A DNA stretch of 64,000 bases from an uncultured Desulfatiglans sp. Its GTDB lineage: Bacteria; Desulfobacterota; DSM-4660; Desulfatiglandales; Desulfatiglandaceae. The stretch spans positions 1,518,375-1,582,374 of the forward strand of contig LR026961.1 of the NCBI GenBank assembly GCA_900498135.1. The letters are read 5' to 3'. Both the position numbers and the translations under genes were made by a program. This document shows, in pieces, positions 51,265 through 58,960 of this stretch. Numbering within the stretch: the first letter of the stretch is position 1; each line of letters opens with the position of its first letter. The notes beneath the pieces were generated by a model, which did no database searches, was not told the origin of the DNA, and saw only the letters and a list, made by a program, of their open reading frames with translations.

Positions 51265-53002
51265 TCGCCTCTCCTCCCTTCCTTTCTTGGGTTAGGGGTA
51301 AAGTGATGGTAAAAACGGTGCCCTTGCCCAATTGGCTTTCAACGTCGATGTGACCTCCCAACTCCTGAACGAGGCCGTAGGTGATGGATAACCCGAGCCC
51401 GGTCCCCCCCTGCTTGGTTTTCGTGGAGAAGAAGGGTTCGAAAACCCGTTTCAGATCCCCTTCGGGAATGCCGCATCCGTCATCGGCTACACGTACTTTA
51501 ACATGATTTTCGTCCGCATGGGTAGCTCCAATCGAGAGGTGGCCGCCGTCGCGCATGGCGGCGAACGAATTGTTGATGAGGTTCAGCAGAATCTGCTGCA
51601 GTTTGCTCCGATCCATCTGGAGTTCGGGCAGGTCTTCTGGCACCTGCAAAGACACTACGATGGAGCGGTACTCGGTTTCTTTCCCCAAAAACCCGAGGAC
51701 CTCCAGGATAGTCTCCCGCAGTTGGAGGGGTACGATCTGGCTGTCGTCCATGTGCCGGGCGAAATTCAGCAGGCGCCGGGTGATGGTTGCGCAGCGGGCG
51801 ACGGAATTCAGGATGCCGTCCAGGAGGCGGATGAGTTTTTCGTCCTGTGCATAGCGCTGGTCAAAGGCGAAGAGATCTTTGATGAGTCCGGCCTTCTCGT
51901 TGATGATGGCAAGCGGATTGTTGATTTCGTGTGCCACCCCGGCGGCCAGACGTCCGATGGAGGCCATTTTGTTGGCGTATTCGACCTGGTGGAGAGTGGC
52001 GACCCGCCGCTGATCGGCGGTATGGAGCTGTTCGACCAGATAGGTGGCAACCCCCAGGATGACCAGGAGGATGATCAGGATGCTGACGGCCAGAAACCCG
52101 AGCAGCTGCATGTTGGCGCGGGTCCAGGATTCGATCAGCTCACGTTTGTGTTTGCAGATCATCAGGATGAATGGCGTATCCGTAATGTAGGCGTAGCCGA
52201 TGACAAGCGGGGTCCCTTCGGGGCTCTCATGCTGGACGACCCTTGTCTTGTCGGAAAATTCAGGTGTGGGGGAGGGAATTTTCTGCAGCACGTCTCCATA
52301 GAAGCGCGATGGTGTCTGCAGAATCCCCTGGTGGTTGATGAGAAAGATATCCCCCAGGCCGCCGACCTCCATATCGAAGAGCAGGCTGTTGAATTCCTGG
52401 GTGTCGATAGAGGCCCTCACCACGAAGAAGGAGCCGTTCGGCAGGGAGTGTTTGACGGCGATGATCAAGTGAGGCACTTGACGAAAACCCAGGAAGACGT
52501 CACTGACGTGCATCCCCCGCTCCACGACCTGCTGATACCAAACTTCGTGAGAATAATCGACACCTTCGAGTTCATAGGGTCCCACGTAGGTTCGCTGACC
52601 GCCCAGGGCGTCGACAACGCCAAGGTCGGTAAAGCCGCCGAAGGCCTCCTTGAGGTGTTTCAATAATTCAGCGAGACGCACGGGGTCGTGCAGGGCCTCG
52701 AAGGAGTTGTCCTGAACCACGAACTCCAGGGCGGCAGCCCGTTCGAACAGAAAAAAGGAGACGGCCCGGCGGGTGTTGGAGACCAGTCTGGCGGTACGGA
52801 ACTGGATCTCCGCCTCCGTGGCCTTCTGGGTGACCTTGTAATCGATGAAGGCCATGAAGAGGAGTGGTATGATGGTCACCCCGGCCGTCAGCAGGACGGT
52901 GAGTTTCCAGATCCGCCTGAAGTTGAACAGGTGCTTGTAAGGGCCGGCGGCGATGTCCCGGTGGTCCCAGAATTTCGGTTTGAGCGATATGGGCGCTGCC
53001 AT
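51239..53002 (-). CDS. Membrane sensor histidine kinase with extracytoplasmic Cache-type domain
   Basis: The 587-residue protein has a first span (WKLTVLLTAGVTIIPLLFMAFI, about 33-54) and a periplasmic dCache-like domain with VWYQQVVERGMHVSDVFLGFRQ and FFVVRASID. The second span is GFLAVSILIILLVILGVATYLV near 303-325, followed by a complete kinase core: H-box LAAGVAHEINNPLAIINEKAG, N-box LLNLINNSFAAM, G1 DDGCGI, G2 GGTGLGLSITYGLVQELGG. Ligand unknown; the sulfate/anion transporter upstream suggests anion or redox sensing (inference). Confidence 0.93.
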   Translation of the reverse strand: MAAPISLKPKFWDHRDIAAGPYKHLFNFRRIWKLTVLLTAGVTIIPLLFMAFIDYKVTQKATEAEIQFRTARLVSNTRRAVSFFLFERAAALEFVVQDNSFEALHDPVRLAELLKHLKEAFGGFTDLGVVDALGGQRTYVGPYELEGVDYSHEVWYQQVVERGMHVSDVFLGFRQVPHLIIAVKHSLPNGSFFVVRASIDTQEFNSLLFDMEVGGLGDIFLINHQGILQTPSRFYGDVLQKIPSPTPEFSDKTRVVQHESPEGTPLVIGYAYITDTPFILMICKHKRELIESWTRANMQLLGFLAVSILIILLVILGVATYLVEQLHTADQRRVATLHQVEYANKMASIGRLAAGVAHEINNPLAIINEKAGLIKDLFAFDQRYAQDEKLIRLLDGILNSVARCATITRRLLNFARHMDDSQIVPLQLRETILEVLGFLGKETEYRSIVVSLQVPEDLPELQMDRSKLQQILLNLINNSFAAMRDGGHLSIGATHADENHVKVRVADDGCGIPEGDLKRVFEPFFSTKTKQGGTGLGLSITYGLVQELGGHIDVESQLGKGTVFTITLPLTQERKGGEANAGAAGGR

Positions 53003-53059
53003 AAGTTATGCCTTCGAGGGCCATTGTGCTTTGATTCGAACGACCTGGGATATCCCGGT

Positions 53060-54298
53060 TCAGCTGCTTTGTGCGCCGTTTTGCGCCTTGCGCTTCTGGA
53101 TCTGTTCGTTGGCCTTCTTGAGGGTGTCACTCAACAGCTCGATATCCACCGGCTTTTGAAGGTAAGCGAAAGCGCCGAGATCCATGCAGACCTTCCGGTC
53201 GGCCTCGGATCCATGCCCAGTCAGGATGATCACTTCGATCTCGGGCTGCGTTTCCTTGACGCGTCGCAGCACTTCGATGCCGTCTATTCCGGGCATCTTG
53301 AGATCAAGGATCATGACCTCGGGTTCTTCTTCCTTGACCAGGGTGAGGGCCGATTCGCCGTCATAGGCTATGGCCGACCCCATATCCCGCATGAGCAGAC
53401 GCTCTGACAGGGTTTGAACGAACTCCCGCTCGTCGTCTACCAGGAGCACTTTTGCCGGGACCTGAAAGTCGTATTTCCGGTAGATATCCGCCTGGTAAAA
53501 ACCTTCGCCAACCTTGGTCTCGACGGACTCGACACCGGGTACGCGCTCCGCAATGGATCGGAGTTCTTCTTCGAGGCGGCTCAGCAGCAGGGTGTGCTTG
53601 TTGATGGTCAACGTGATGCGGCCGTCTTTCGCCCTGACGACGATGTTATGTCCCTCCTTGGCAAGCGCCACCTCGACCTCTGCCGCAAGATGGAAATCCT
53701 CGACGGCCCTCCGGGATCGGGAAGTGGTTTTTACCACATCCTTGCCGAGATTCTCCTGAACGAGCGCAACCGCCTGTCCCGAGCTGAGCTTGTCCATGGG
53801 GAGTACGATGTCGTAGAGGGAGGCATCCCAAGGATCCTTTTTGCCGAAAAGGGTATCGACCCAGAGTGCGCGCTCCTCATCCTGGCGGTGAATCAGGCGA
53901 AGAGCTTCCTTTTCATTGAGCCCTTCCGTTCTGGCGGCGTCTTCCAGCCGAAACCGCATTTCGGCGATGAGACAGATCCGCAGCGCATGCGCGATATGCG
54001 GTCCGACAAGCAGGCTTGAAAAACCGCTGATCAGCAGATTGTCACGCTCGAGGATCTGCGCCAGGGCCAGGCGGAGCCAGGCGATGGATCGTTCCTTTTC
54101 GTGGGTGAATTTGTTGAAGATCGATGTCTTTACGCTGAAGGTCTTGGACAGCTTGCCTTCGTCCATACCCGAGATCCGGCTGGCGCCTGCGACCACATCG
54201 GCGTCGGTGATGTGCTCCGCCCCGGTTGTCTCGAGCAGACCTTGCAACACAGCGGCTTCATGACAAAAGGTCCCGTTGAAAACAGTGATGATGGACAT
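53060..54298 (-). CDS. Cytidylate-kinase-like, BON and receiver domain fusion
   Basis: The 412-residue protein has three parts. Residues 1-185 resemble the cytidylate-kinase-2 family (RLEDAARTEGLNEKEALRLIHRQDEERALWVDTLFGK...YDIVLPMDKLS), but its P-loop region reads FNGTFCHEAAV, without the usual GSGG and Lys. Residues about 195-275 look like a BON domain (VEVALAKEGHNIVVRAKDGRITLTI). Residues about 285-400 form a receiver (VDDEREFVQTL, phospho-Asp MILDLKMPG, LTGHGSEAD, QKPVDIEL). I chose ATG 54298, with GGGGGG upstream. It lies between SulP and the histidine kinase genes. Confidence 0.82.
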   Translation of the reverse strand: MSIITVFNGTFCHEAAVLQGLLETTGAEHITDADVVAGASRISGMDEGKLSKTFSVKTSIFNKFTHEKERSIAWLRLALAQILERDNLLISGFSSLLVGPHIAHALRICLIAEMRFRLEDAARTEGLNEKEALRLIHRQDEERALWVDTLFGKKDPWDASLYDIVLPMDKLSSGQAVALVQENLGKDVVKTTSRSRRAVEDFHLAAEVEVALAKEGHNIVVRAKDGRITLTINKHTLLLSRLEEELRSIAERVPGVESVETKVGEGFYQADIYRKYDFQVPAKVLLVDDEREFVQTLSERLLMRDMGSAIAYDGESALTLVKEEEPEVMILDLKMPGIDGIEVLRRVKETQPEIEVIILTGHGSEADRKVCMDLGAFAYLQKPVDIELLSDTLKKANEQIQKRKAQNGAQSS

Positions 54299-54549
54299 GA
54301 TATGACCCCCCATTCGTGGAGAAGTGATAGCCTTAGTCACGCTGTTTGTATCTGAAAAGAAACAATTCGGCCGATCCCGAAGTCTATCTGAATGGTTGCT
54401 CCCGGGGTTCGCGACAGGTTGTTTTCACACAAGCGGACGGTTTCTGTCGGCTCGTTCAACCAGGACCCGACCCGATCCAAGATGCACCCCCCTCGGAAGA
54501 ACTGATTTTGAAAAACATGTTTGCTGTGGAAAGGCAACAAAAATGTGTC

Positions 54550-56673
54550 CTACGTCAGACGGCACACCGTCAGGAGCGGGCAGGCTTCCTCCTGCCCATC
54601 GCGGTGCGCCTGCGTATAGTTTGCCTGAATCGCCCGTTCCATGGTCGGAAATAGATGATCTTCCCCGATCTTTTCCAGAAAATGGGTCCGCTTCAGAACC
54701 TTCATGACCGATTCATTGACCCCGCTCAGCGAAATATCCACGCCAGCGCTCCTGACCCGGTCAACGAGCAGAGAGAGGGTTTCCTCCCCCGAGGCGTCGA
54801 TGTCGTTGATCCCGTTGGAGACGATAACGATATGTTTGAGATGTTTCATCTCACGCATCCGCTCCATGATCTTGTCTTCGAGATAACTGGCGTTGGCGAA
54901 GAAGAGCGGTCCATCGAACCGGATCAAGGTCATGTATTTGCACTCCTTCAGCCCGAAGGTCAGACAATCGCGCAGGGATTGGTCTTCGTGGCGGGAAAGG
55001 GCGGCGACCTTGGGGCGCATGCTTTTGTAAAGAAACACCAGCAGGGACAGGACCACCCCGACCATGATGCCTCGGTCGAGGTGCGGCGCGAATGCCAGGG
55101 TGCAGACAAACGAAATGATGGAGATCAGCCCGTCGTACCACTGGGCCTCCCAGGCGTGGATGAAGCCGGTTGCGTTGATGAGCCCGATCACGGCCATCAT
55201 GATGACGGCTGCCAGCACGGATTGGGGTAGGTGATAGAGAAGGGGGGTGAAGAATAGCAGTACGATCACCACGGCCAGGCTGGTGAAGACGCTGGAGAGG
55301 CCGGTTTGCGCTCCGGATTGCAGATTGACCGCCGAGCGCGAAAACGAACCGGAGGTGGGATAACTTCGACTCATGGCGCCGAGGACATTGGCAAGGCCCT
55401 GACCGATCAGCTCCTGGTTGGGATCCAGGCGTTGCCCGGTCTTGGCTGCCATGGCCTTGGCGATGGAGATCGCCTCCATGAAACCCAGGAGCGAGATGAT
55501 CGCAGCGTAGGGAAGAAGATGGAGGAGGACCTTCCAGTCGAGCGTCGGGATGCTGAAGGCCGGGAGTCCTGCGGGGATGGCGCCTACGACGGCTCCTCCC
55601 CCCATCATGGGCAGGTTCTCTTCATCCAGCGGTTTGTTGCCGACCCTTATGCGCCAGGTTCGTCCGTCGCTTTCGGCGCCGGGGGGCACCTGATCGCGGA
55701 TGTAAAAGCGAAGGCCGCCGCCTTCCTCGATGCCGGCAAAGAGCATGGAACGGAGCTGTTCACGAACCTCCTGCGATTCCTTCTTGAGTTGAGCCATTTC
55801 GATGCTCAGAATATTCACGGCATGTTCCCGCTCGAGGATGCTGACCATGTCACGGCCTTGCTGCACCTCCTCGAGGGCCTTGTAGGCCTGGGCGCGTCTT
55901 TCCGCGATGAGGGGGATGGCCTCGACCGTCCGGTTGAAGCGCATGATGAGCGCCCTGGCCTCCGGACTTGAGATGGCATCCACAGGGACCTTGGCGTCAT
56001 GCTGAAACCCCGTGGCCCATGCAATCACGGTGGTGACCGCGACGGCGACCAGGACGTTCGGGATCTTGGGCGAGATGCGCTTGAGGCCGACCATGATGGC
56101 GAAGGCGAAAGCGCCCATGATGAAAGTCGGCCAGTGTGTGTAGTGAAGGGCGGACCGGATGACCGCGAAGATGGTTTCATAGTGATGGGCGGCGCTGTCC
56201 ACATACACGCCGAACATCTTGGAGAGCTGGGAGGAGGCGATGATGATCGCGGCCGCATTCGTAAAACCGTTCACGACAGGGTGCGAGAGGAAATTCACCA
56301 CCAGCCCGAGTTTCAGGACGCCCAACGAAAACTGGAAGGCCCCCACCATGAGGGCCAGGAGTACGGCGTAGGCGATATAACCCGGGCTTCCAGCCGTGGC
56401 CAGCGGTTCCAGAGAGGCAGCGGTCATCAGGGAGACCACGGCGACGGGGCCTGTGGCGAGCTGCCGGCTGGAGCCGAAAAGCGCTGCTATCATGGGGGGA
56501 AGAAACGAGGCATAAAGACCGTAATAGGCGGGAAGTCCCGCCAGTTGGGCATACGCCATGGACTGAGGGATCAGAACGAGCGCGACGGTCAAGCCGGAGA
56601 TTGCATCGAGTCGAAAACTGCTCCAGTTGTATTCCCTGAACCACACGATGAAAGGAAAAGTTCTGCGCAACAT
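54550..56673 (-). CDS. SulP/SLC26-family anion transporter with STAS domain and an extra insert
   Basis: The 707-residue protein has the SulP start DAISGLTVALVLIPQSMAYAQLAGLPAYYGLY, then NGFTNAAAIIIASSQL, RSYPTSGSFSRSAVN and a C-terminal STAS domain (residues about 590-690, with ETLSLLVDRVRSAGVDISLSGV). An additional segment of about 130 residues (about 225-358), including a predicted coiled coil (AQAYKALEEV...LKKESQEVREQLRSML), interrupts the membrane domain before GAIPAGLPAF. Typical members lack it. Substrates in the family are sulfate, bicarbonate or other anions. The gene follows tetR by 12 bp. Confidence 0.92.
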   Translation of the reverse strand: MLRRTFPFIVWFREYNWSSFRLDAISGLTVALVLIPQSMAYAQLAGLPAYYGLYASFLPPMIAALFGSSRQLATGPVAVVSLMTAASLEPLATAGSPGYIAYAVLLALMVGAFQFSLGVLKLGLVVNFLSHPVVNGFTNAAAIIIASSQLSKMFGVYVDSAAHHYETIFAVIRSALHYTHWPTFIMGAFAFAIMVGLKRISPKIPNVLVAVAVTTVIAWATGFQHDAKVPVDAISSPEARALIMRFNRTVEAIPLIAERRAQAYKALEEVQQGRDMVSILEREHAVNILSIEMAQLKKESQEVREQLRSMLFAGIEEGGGLRFYIRDQVPPGAESDGRTWRIRVGNKPLDEENLPMMGGGAVVGAIPAGLPAFSIPTLDWKVLLHLLPYAAIISLLGFMEAISIAKAMAAKTGQRLDPNQELIGQGLANVLGAMSRSYPTSGSFSRSAVNLQSGAQTGLSSVFTSLAVVIVLLFFTPLLYHLPQSVLAAVIMMAVIGLINATGFIHAWEAQWYDGLISIISFVCTLAFAPHLDRGIMVGVVLSLLVFLYKSMRPKVAALSRHEDQSLRDCLTFGLKECKYMTLIRFDGPLFFANASYLEDKIMERMREMKHLKHIVIVSNGINDIDASGEETLSLLVDRVRSAGVDISLSGVNESVMKVLKRTHFLEKIGEDHLFPTMERAIQANYTQAHRDGQEEACPLLTVCRLT

Positions 56674-56685
56674 GGCCTCACCTGC

Positions 56686-57276
56686 TTAAAAAGAAGGGTT
56701 CCGAAGCATTCGGCGGACTGCCGAGAGCAGTTCACTGTGGAGGGCAGCCGCGTCGTAGAGATTGTAGTCCCGAAAGCGGACCAGACCGTCGACCATGGTC
56801 AAAACGATCAGGGCGTTTTTTCGAGCCGGCATGGGCGCGATACTTCCGTCTTTCTGCCCCAGTTCGACAGCCTGCTCGAAGATGTCCAGGAGACAATTGA
56901 AGATATCCTCCAGATAACCACGGCAGACAGGGTTCACCTCCGCGAGCTTATAGGGGTAATGCCTGTGGAGGAGGAGAAAGCGCTCATCCATCTTTGCAGC
57001 GAGATAGAGATAAAAAGAGATGGCCTCTTCCATCATTTGAAGGCCGGATAGCGGCTCACTCTCTTTCCGGTAGGCGTTGAACTCCCGCAGGATGTCCTCC
57101 TTGACTTCCTGCAGGATCGCCAGGAAAAGATCCTCCTTGCTCTTGAAATGATAGAAGATCGTTCCTTCGGCGACCCCCGTCGCTCGGGCGATGTCTGCGA
57201 TCGAGGTTTCCTTGAACCCGTGTTCCGAAAATAGTTTCGCAGCGGTGTTCAAAATGGCGTCCCGTTTTTTGACCAT
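56686..57276 (-). CDS. TetR-family transcriptional regulator
   Basis: The 196-residue protein has the TetR HTH: RDAILNTAAKLFSEHGFKETSIADIARATGVAEGTIFYHFKSKEDLF (residues 5-52), followed by an all-helical ligand domain. It heads the operon that runs into SulP and perhaps the signalling genes. A palindrome overlapping its own promoter (57299-57316) is a probable operator, indicating autorepression. Confidence 0.93.
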   Translation of the reverse strand: MVKKRDAILNTAAKLFSEHGFKETSIADIARATGVAEGTIFYHFKSKEDLFLAILQEVKEDILREFNAYRKESEPLSGLQMMEEAISFYLYLAAKMDERFLLLHRHYPYKLAEVNPVCRGYLEDIFNCLLDIFEQAVELGQKDGSIAPMPARKNALIVLTMVDGLVRFRDYNLYDAAALHSELLSAVRRMLRNPSF

Positions 57277-57298
57277 AAATCCTCTTTAGCAAATTTAT

Positions 57299-57350
57299 AC
57301 TGAGCGCTCACTCGGTTTCGAACCATAATAAAAAATTCAACACAGGTCAA
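57299..57350 (-). promoter_or_regulatory. TetR-SulP promoter with palindromic operator
   Basis: On the minus strand TTGACC (57350-57345), a 17-bp spacer, then TATGGT (57327-57322). Right after the -10 box lies ACCGAGTGAGCGCTCAGT (57316-57299), centred on the perfect palindrome TGAGCGCTCA (57310-57301), a typical TetR-family site covering the transcription start. The gene start is at 57276. Confidence 0.7.
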
Positions 57351-57457
57351 CAAAAAATTTTATCTTCGCAATTTTCACCTCAGATCATGGTTTCAGCCGC
57401 CGGGAAGGATGATTGACACTCCCATCCACATGGTTTACTTTCTTGCCTGACTGAGAA

Positions 57458-58210
57458 ATGTTGAGACGGGACGGGAGTGATAGCCCGGCATCGTGCCGGT
57501 TGAACCGATCGAGGGATGTCTTGCTCTATCCACTGCTGCGTTTCAAAGATCTCTATTTCGCCCTTCTGGAACAGGTTGGCTGGAGGGGAACGGCAGCCCT
57601 CTTTGGAGGTCTTGCCGCTGGTTGGTGGATCTATGTGCCGATCCATGAACTCCTCCACGCAGCCGGCTGTACGGTGGCAGGCGGAGAGGTCCATCAGTTG
57701 GAGATTGCGCGGCTTTATGGCGGGAGCTTTCTATCGCGATGGTTCGATTTCGTGGTTCCCGGGGGCGAATACGCCGGGAGGCTGAGCGGATTCGATACCC
57801 ATGGGTCGGACTGGATTTATGGAATCACCGTTTTTTTCCCCTATCTTCTCACCATTCCCGCATATGCCGTACTCGAAACCGCAGCCCGTTTCAGGTGTTT
57901 TTTTCTTTTCGGGGCTTGGCTGCCCTGCACTTTCGCGCCGCTGATCAGCCTGGCGGGCGATTTCTACGAACTAGGTTCGTTGTCGCTTTTTCAGCTCTGG
58001 AAAGGACCGGAATCTACTCACAGAGCCCTGATCGGCGACGACCTCTTCATGCTTCTCGGGCAGACGCAGTTCAAGGTGGATGGTGAGGGTCCGCACTTGG
58101 GAAATGCAGCCTTTATCGCGGCCGCTTTTTTGACAGGATTCGCTTTGGCCTGGGGAACGCTGCTGTTGTCTGCAGCGCTCGGGCGGAAAGCCCGAAGAAC
58201 CCTTTTTTAG
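57458..58210 (+). CDS. Polytopic membrane protein with HELLH motif, exosortase neighbour
   Basis: The 250-residue (or shorter) protein has about five hydrophobic segments. IYVPIHELLHAAGC carries an HExxH zinc-protease-like motif inside or at the edge of a membrane span, as in site-2 proteases, and LISLAGDFYELGSL further on could supply a third ligand. I recognise no named family. The ATG at 57458 lacks a ribosome-binding site; a TTG at 57521 with GAGGGA just upstream is an alternative start that removes 21 unlikely residues. The exosortase gene begins 11 bp after its stop, so the two are an operon. TTGACA at 57413 may be a promoter element. Confidence 0.7.
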   Translation: MLRRDGSDSPASCRLNRSRDVLLYPLLRFKDLYFALLEQVGWRGTAALFGGLAAGWWIYVPIHELLHAAGCTVAGGEVHQLEIARLYGGSFLSRWFDFVVPGGEYAGRLSGFDTHGSDWIYGITVFFPYLLTIPAYAVLETAARFRCFFLFGAWLPCTFAPLISLAGDFYELGSLSLFQLWKGPESTHRALIGDDLFMLLGQTQFKVDGEGPHLGNAAFIAAAFLTGFALAWGTLLLSAALGRKARRTLF

Positions 58211-58220
58211 GAGAAAACCG

Positions 58221-58745
58221 ATGGCCGATGAGAAACCCCGAGGAGAAAAGGATATCCGGATATGGAAGTTCGTTGTGACCTATGTGCTTTTGATGGGGCT
58301 TTTCTTGCTGCTGATCGGCCTTGAACCGGTCAAGAAAATTTTGGACATCAATGGTGTCTACACGGAGATGATCATCTATCTCACGGCCTGGATACTCGAG
58401 CCCTTCAATATTGTGCAAGGGATCAGCGGTTCCGTGATCAACGTGAAGGGTCTGACGATGGATGTGCGCTTCGGATGCAACGGCCTGGAGGCTTTTCTGA
58501 TCTACACCGTTGCGATCCTTGCCTTCCCGACGAAGGTGAAAAAAAAGATCGTGGGCATTGTCGGAGGTTTTTTCGTTCTGCAGATTTTGAACGTTCTACG
58601 GATAGCGGGATTGGGATTGAGTGGCGTCTATCTGAAAAAATATTTCGAATATCTGCATATCTATGTTGCTCAAGGCATCATGATCGCGGTTGCTCTGGTG
58701 CTCTTTCTGTTCTGGCTGAATTACGCTACCGGGAAATCGGACTAA
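58221..58745 (+). CDS. xrtH: Exosortase H (IPTLxxWG-CTERM sorting enzyme type)
   Basis: The 174-residue inner-membrane protein is of the small exosortase type. The three catalytic residues of exosortases are visible: Cys in VRFGCNGLEAFLIY, Arg in LNVLRIAGL, and His in EYLHIYVAQG. In this family the enzyme cleaves a C-terminal sorting signal of exported proteins and passes them to an outer destination. Assignment to the H class is from memory of its short form and motif spacing. No target with an IPTL-type tail was noticed in the window. Confidence 0.85.
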   Translation: MADEKPRGEKDIRIWKFVVTYVLLMGLFLLLIGLEPVKKILDINGVYTEMIIYLTAWILEPFNIVQGISGSVINVKGLTMDVRFGCNGLEAFLIYTVAILAFPTKVKKKIVGIVGGFFVLQILNVLRIAGLGLSGVYLKKYFEYLHIYVAQGIMIAVALVLFLFWLNYATGKSD

Positions 58746-58751
58746 AACGTA

Positions 58752-58897
58752 TCCATCCGGAAAGGGTTTTCCGGCAGAACCCAGTTTCCAGTCCGGAAAT
58801 GAGGATTTTTCTTTACACGCTGCGCGTGCTCAATCCCGCCGCTTCGCGGCGGGTCCCGGTTTGGCCAATATCAAGAAAATCAAGCGTTTGGGCGCCT
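58752..58897 (-). repeat. Partial copy D of the dispersed repeat, interrupted by a GC hairpin
   Basis: It opens with TCCATCCGGAAAGG, keeps the small hairpin region, AGTCCGGAAATGAGGATTTTT, and then after about 50 foreign bases resumes with TTGGCCAATATCAAG and ATCAAGCGTTTG. The foreign piece contains CCCGCCGCTTCGCGGCGGG (58836-58854), a strong stem-loop. The central stem-loop and left end of the full repeat are lost. The rest of the gap 58746-58960 holds no gene. Confidence 0.7.
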
Positions 58898-58960
58898 GAA
58901 CGTTCTTCTCAGCGGGCAGCCTGTCCGGTCTTCACAGTCCACCGATGAGACGGTCTCATA

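Noticed and set aside
54337-54540. Possible 67-residue gene in the gap between SulP and the kinase-like/receiver fusion
   Set aside because: No recognisable motif; the start lacks a ribosome-binding site. Left as possible leader sequence.
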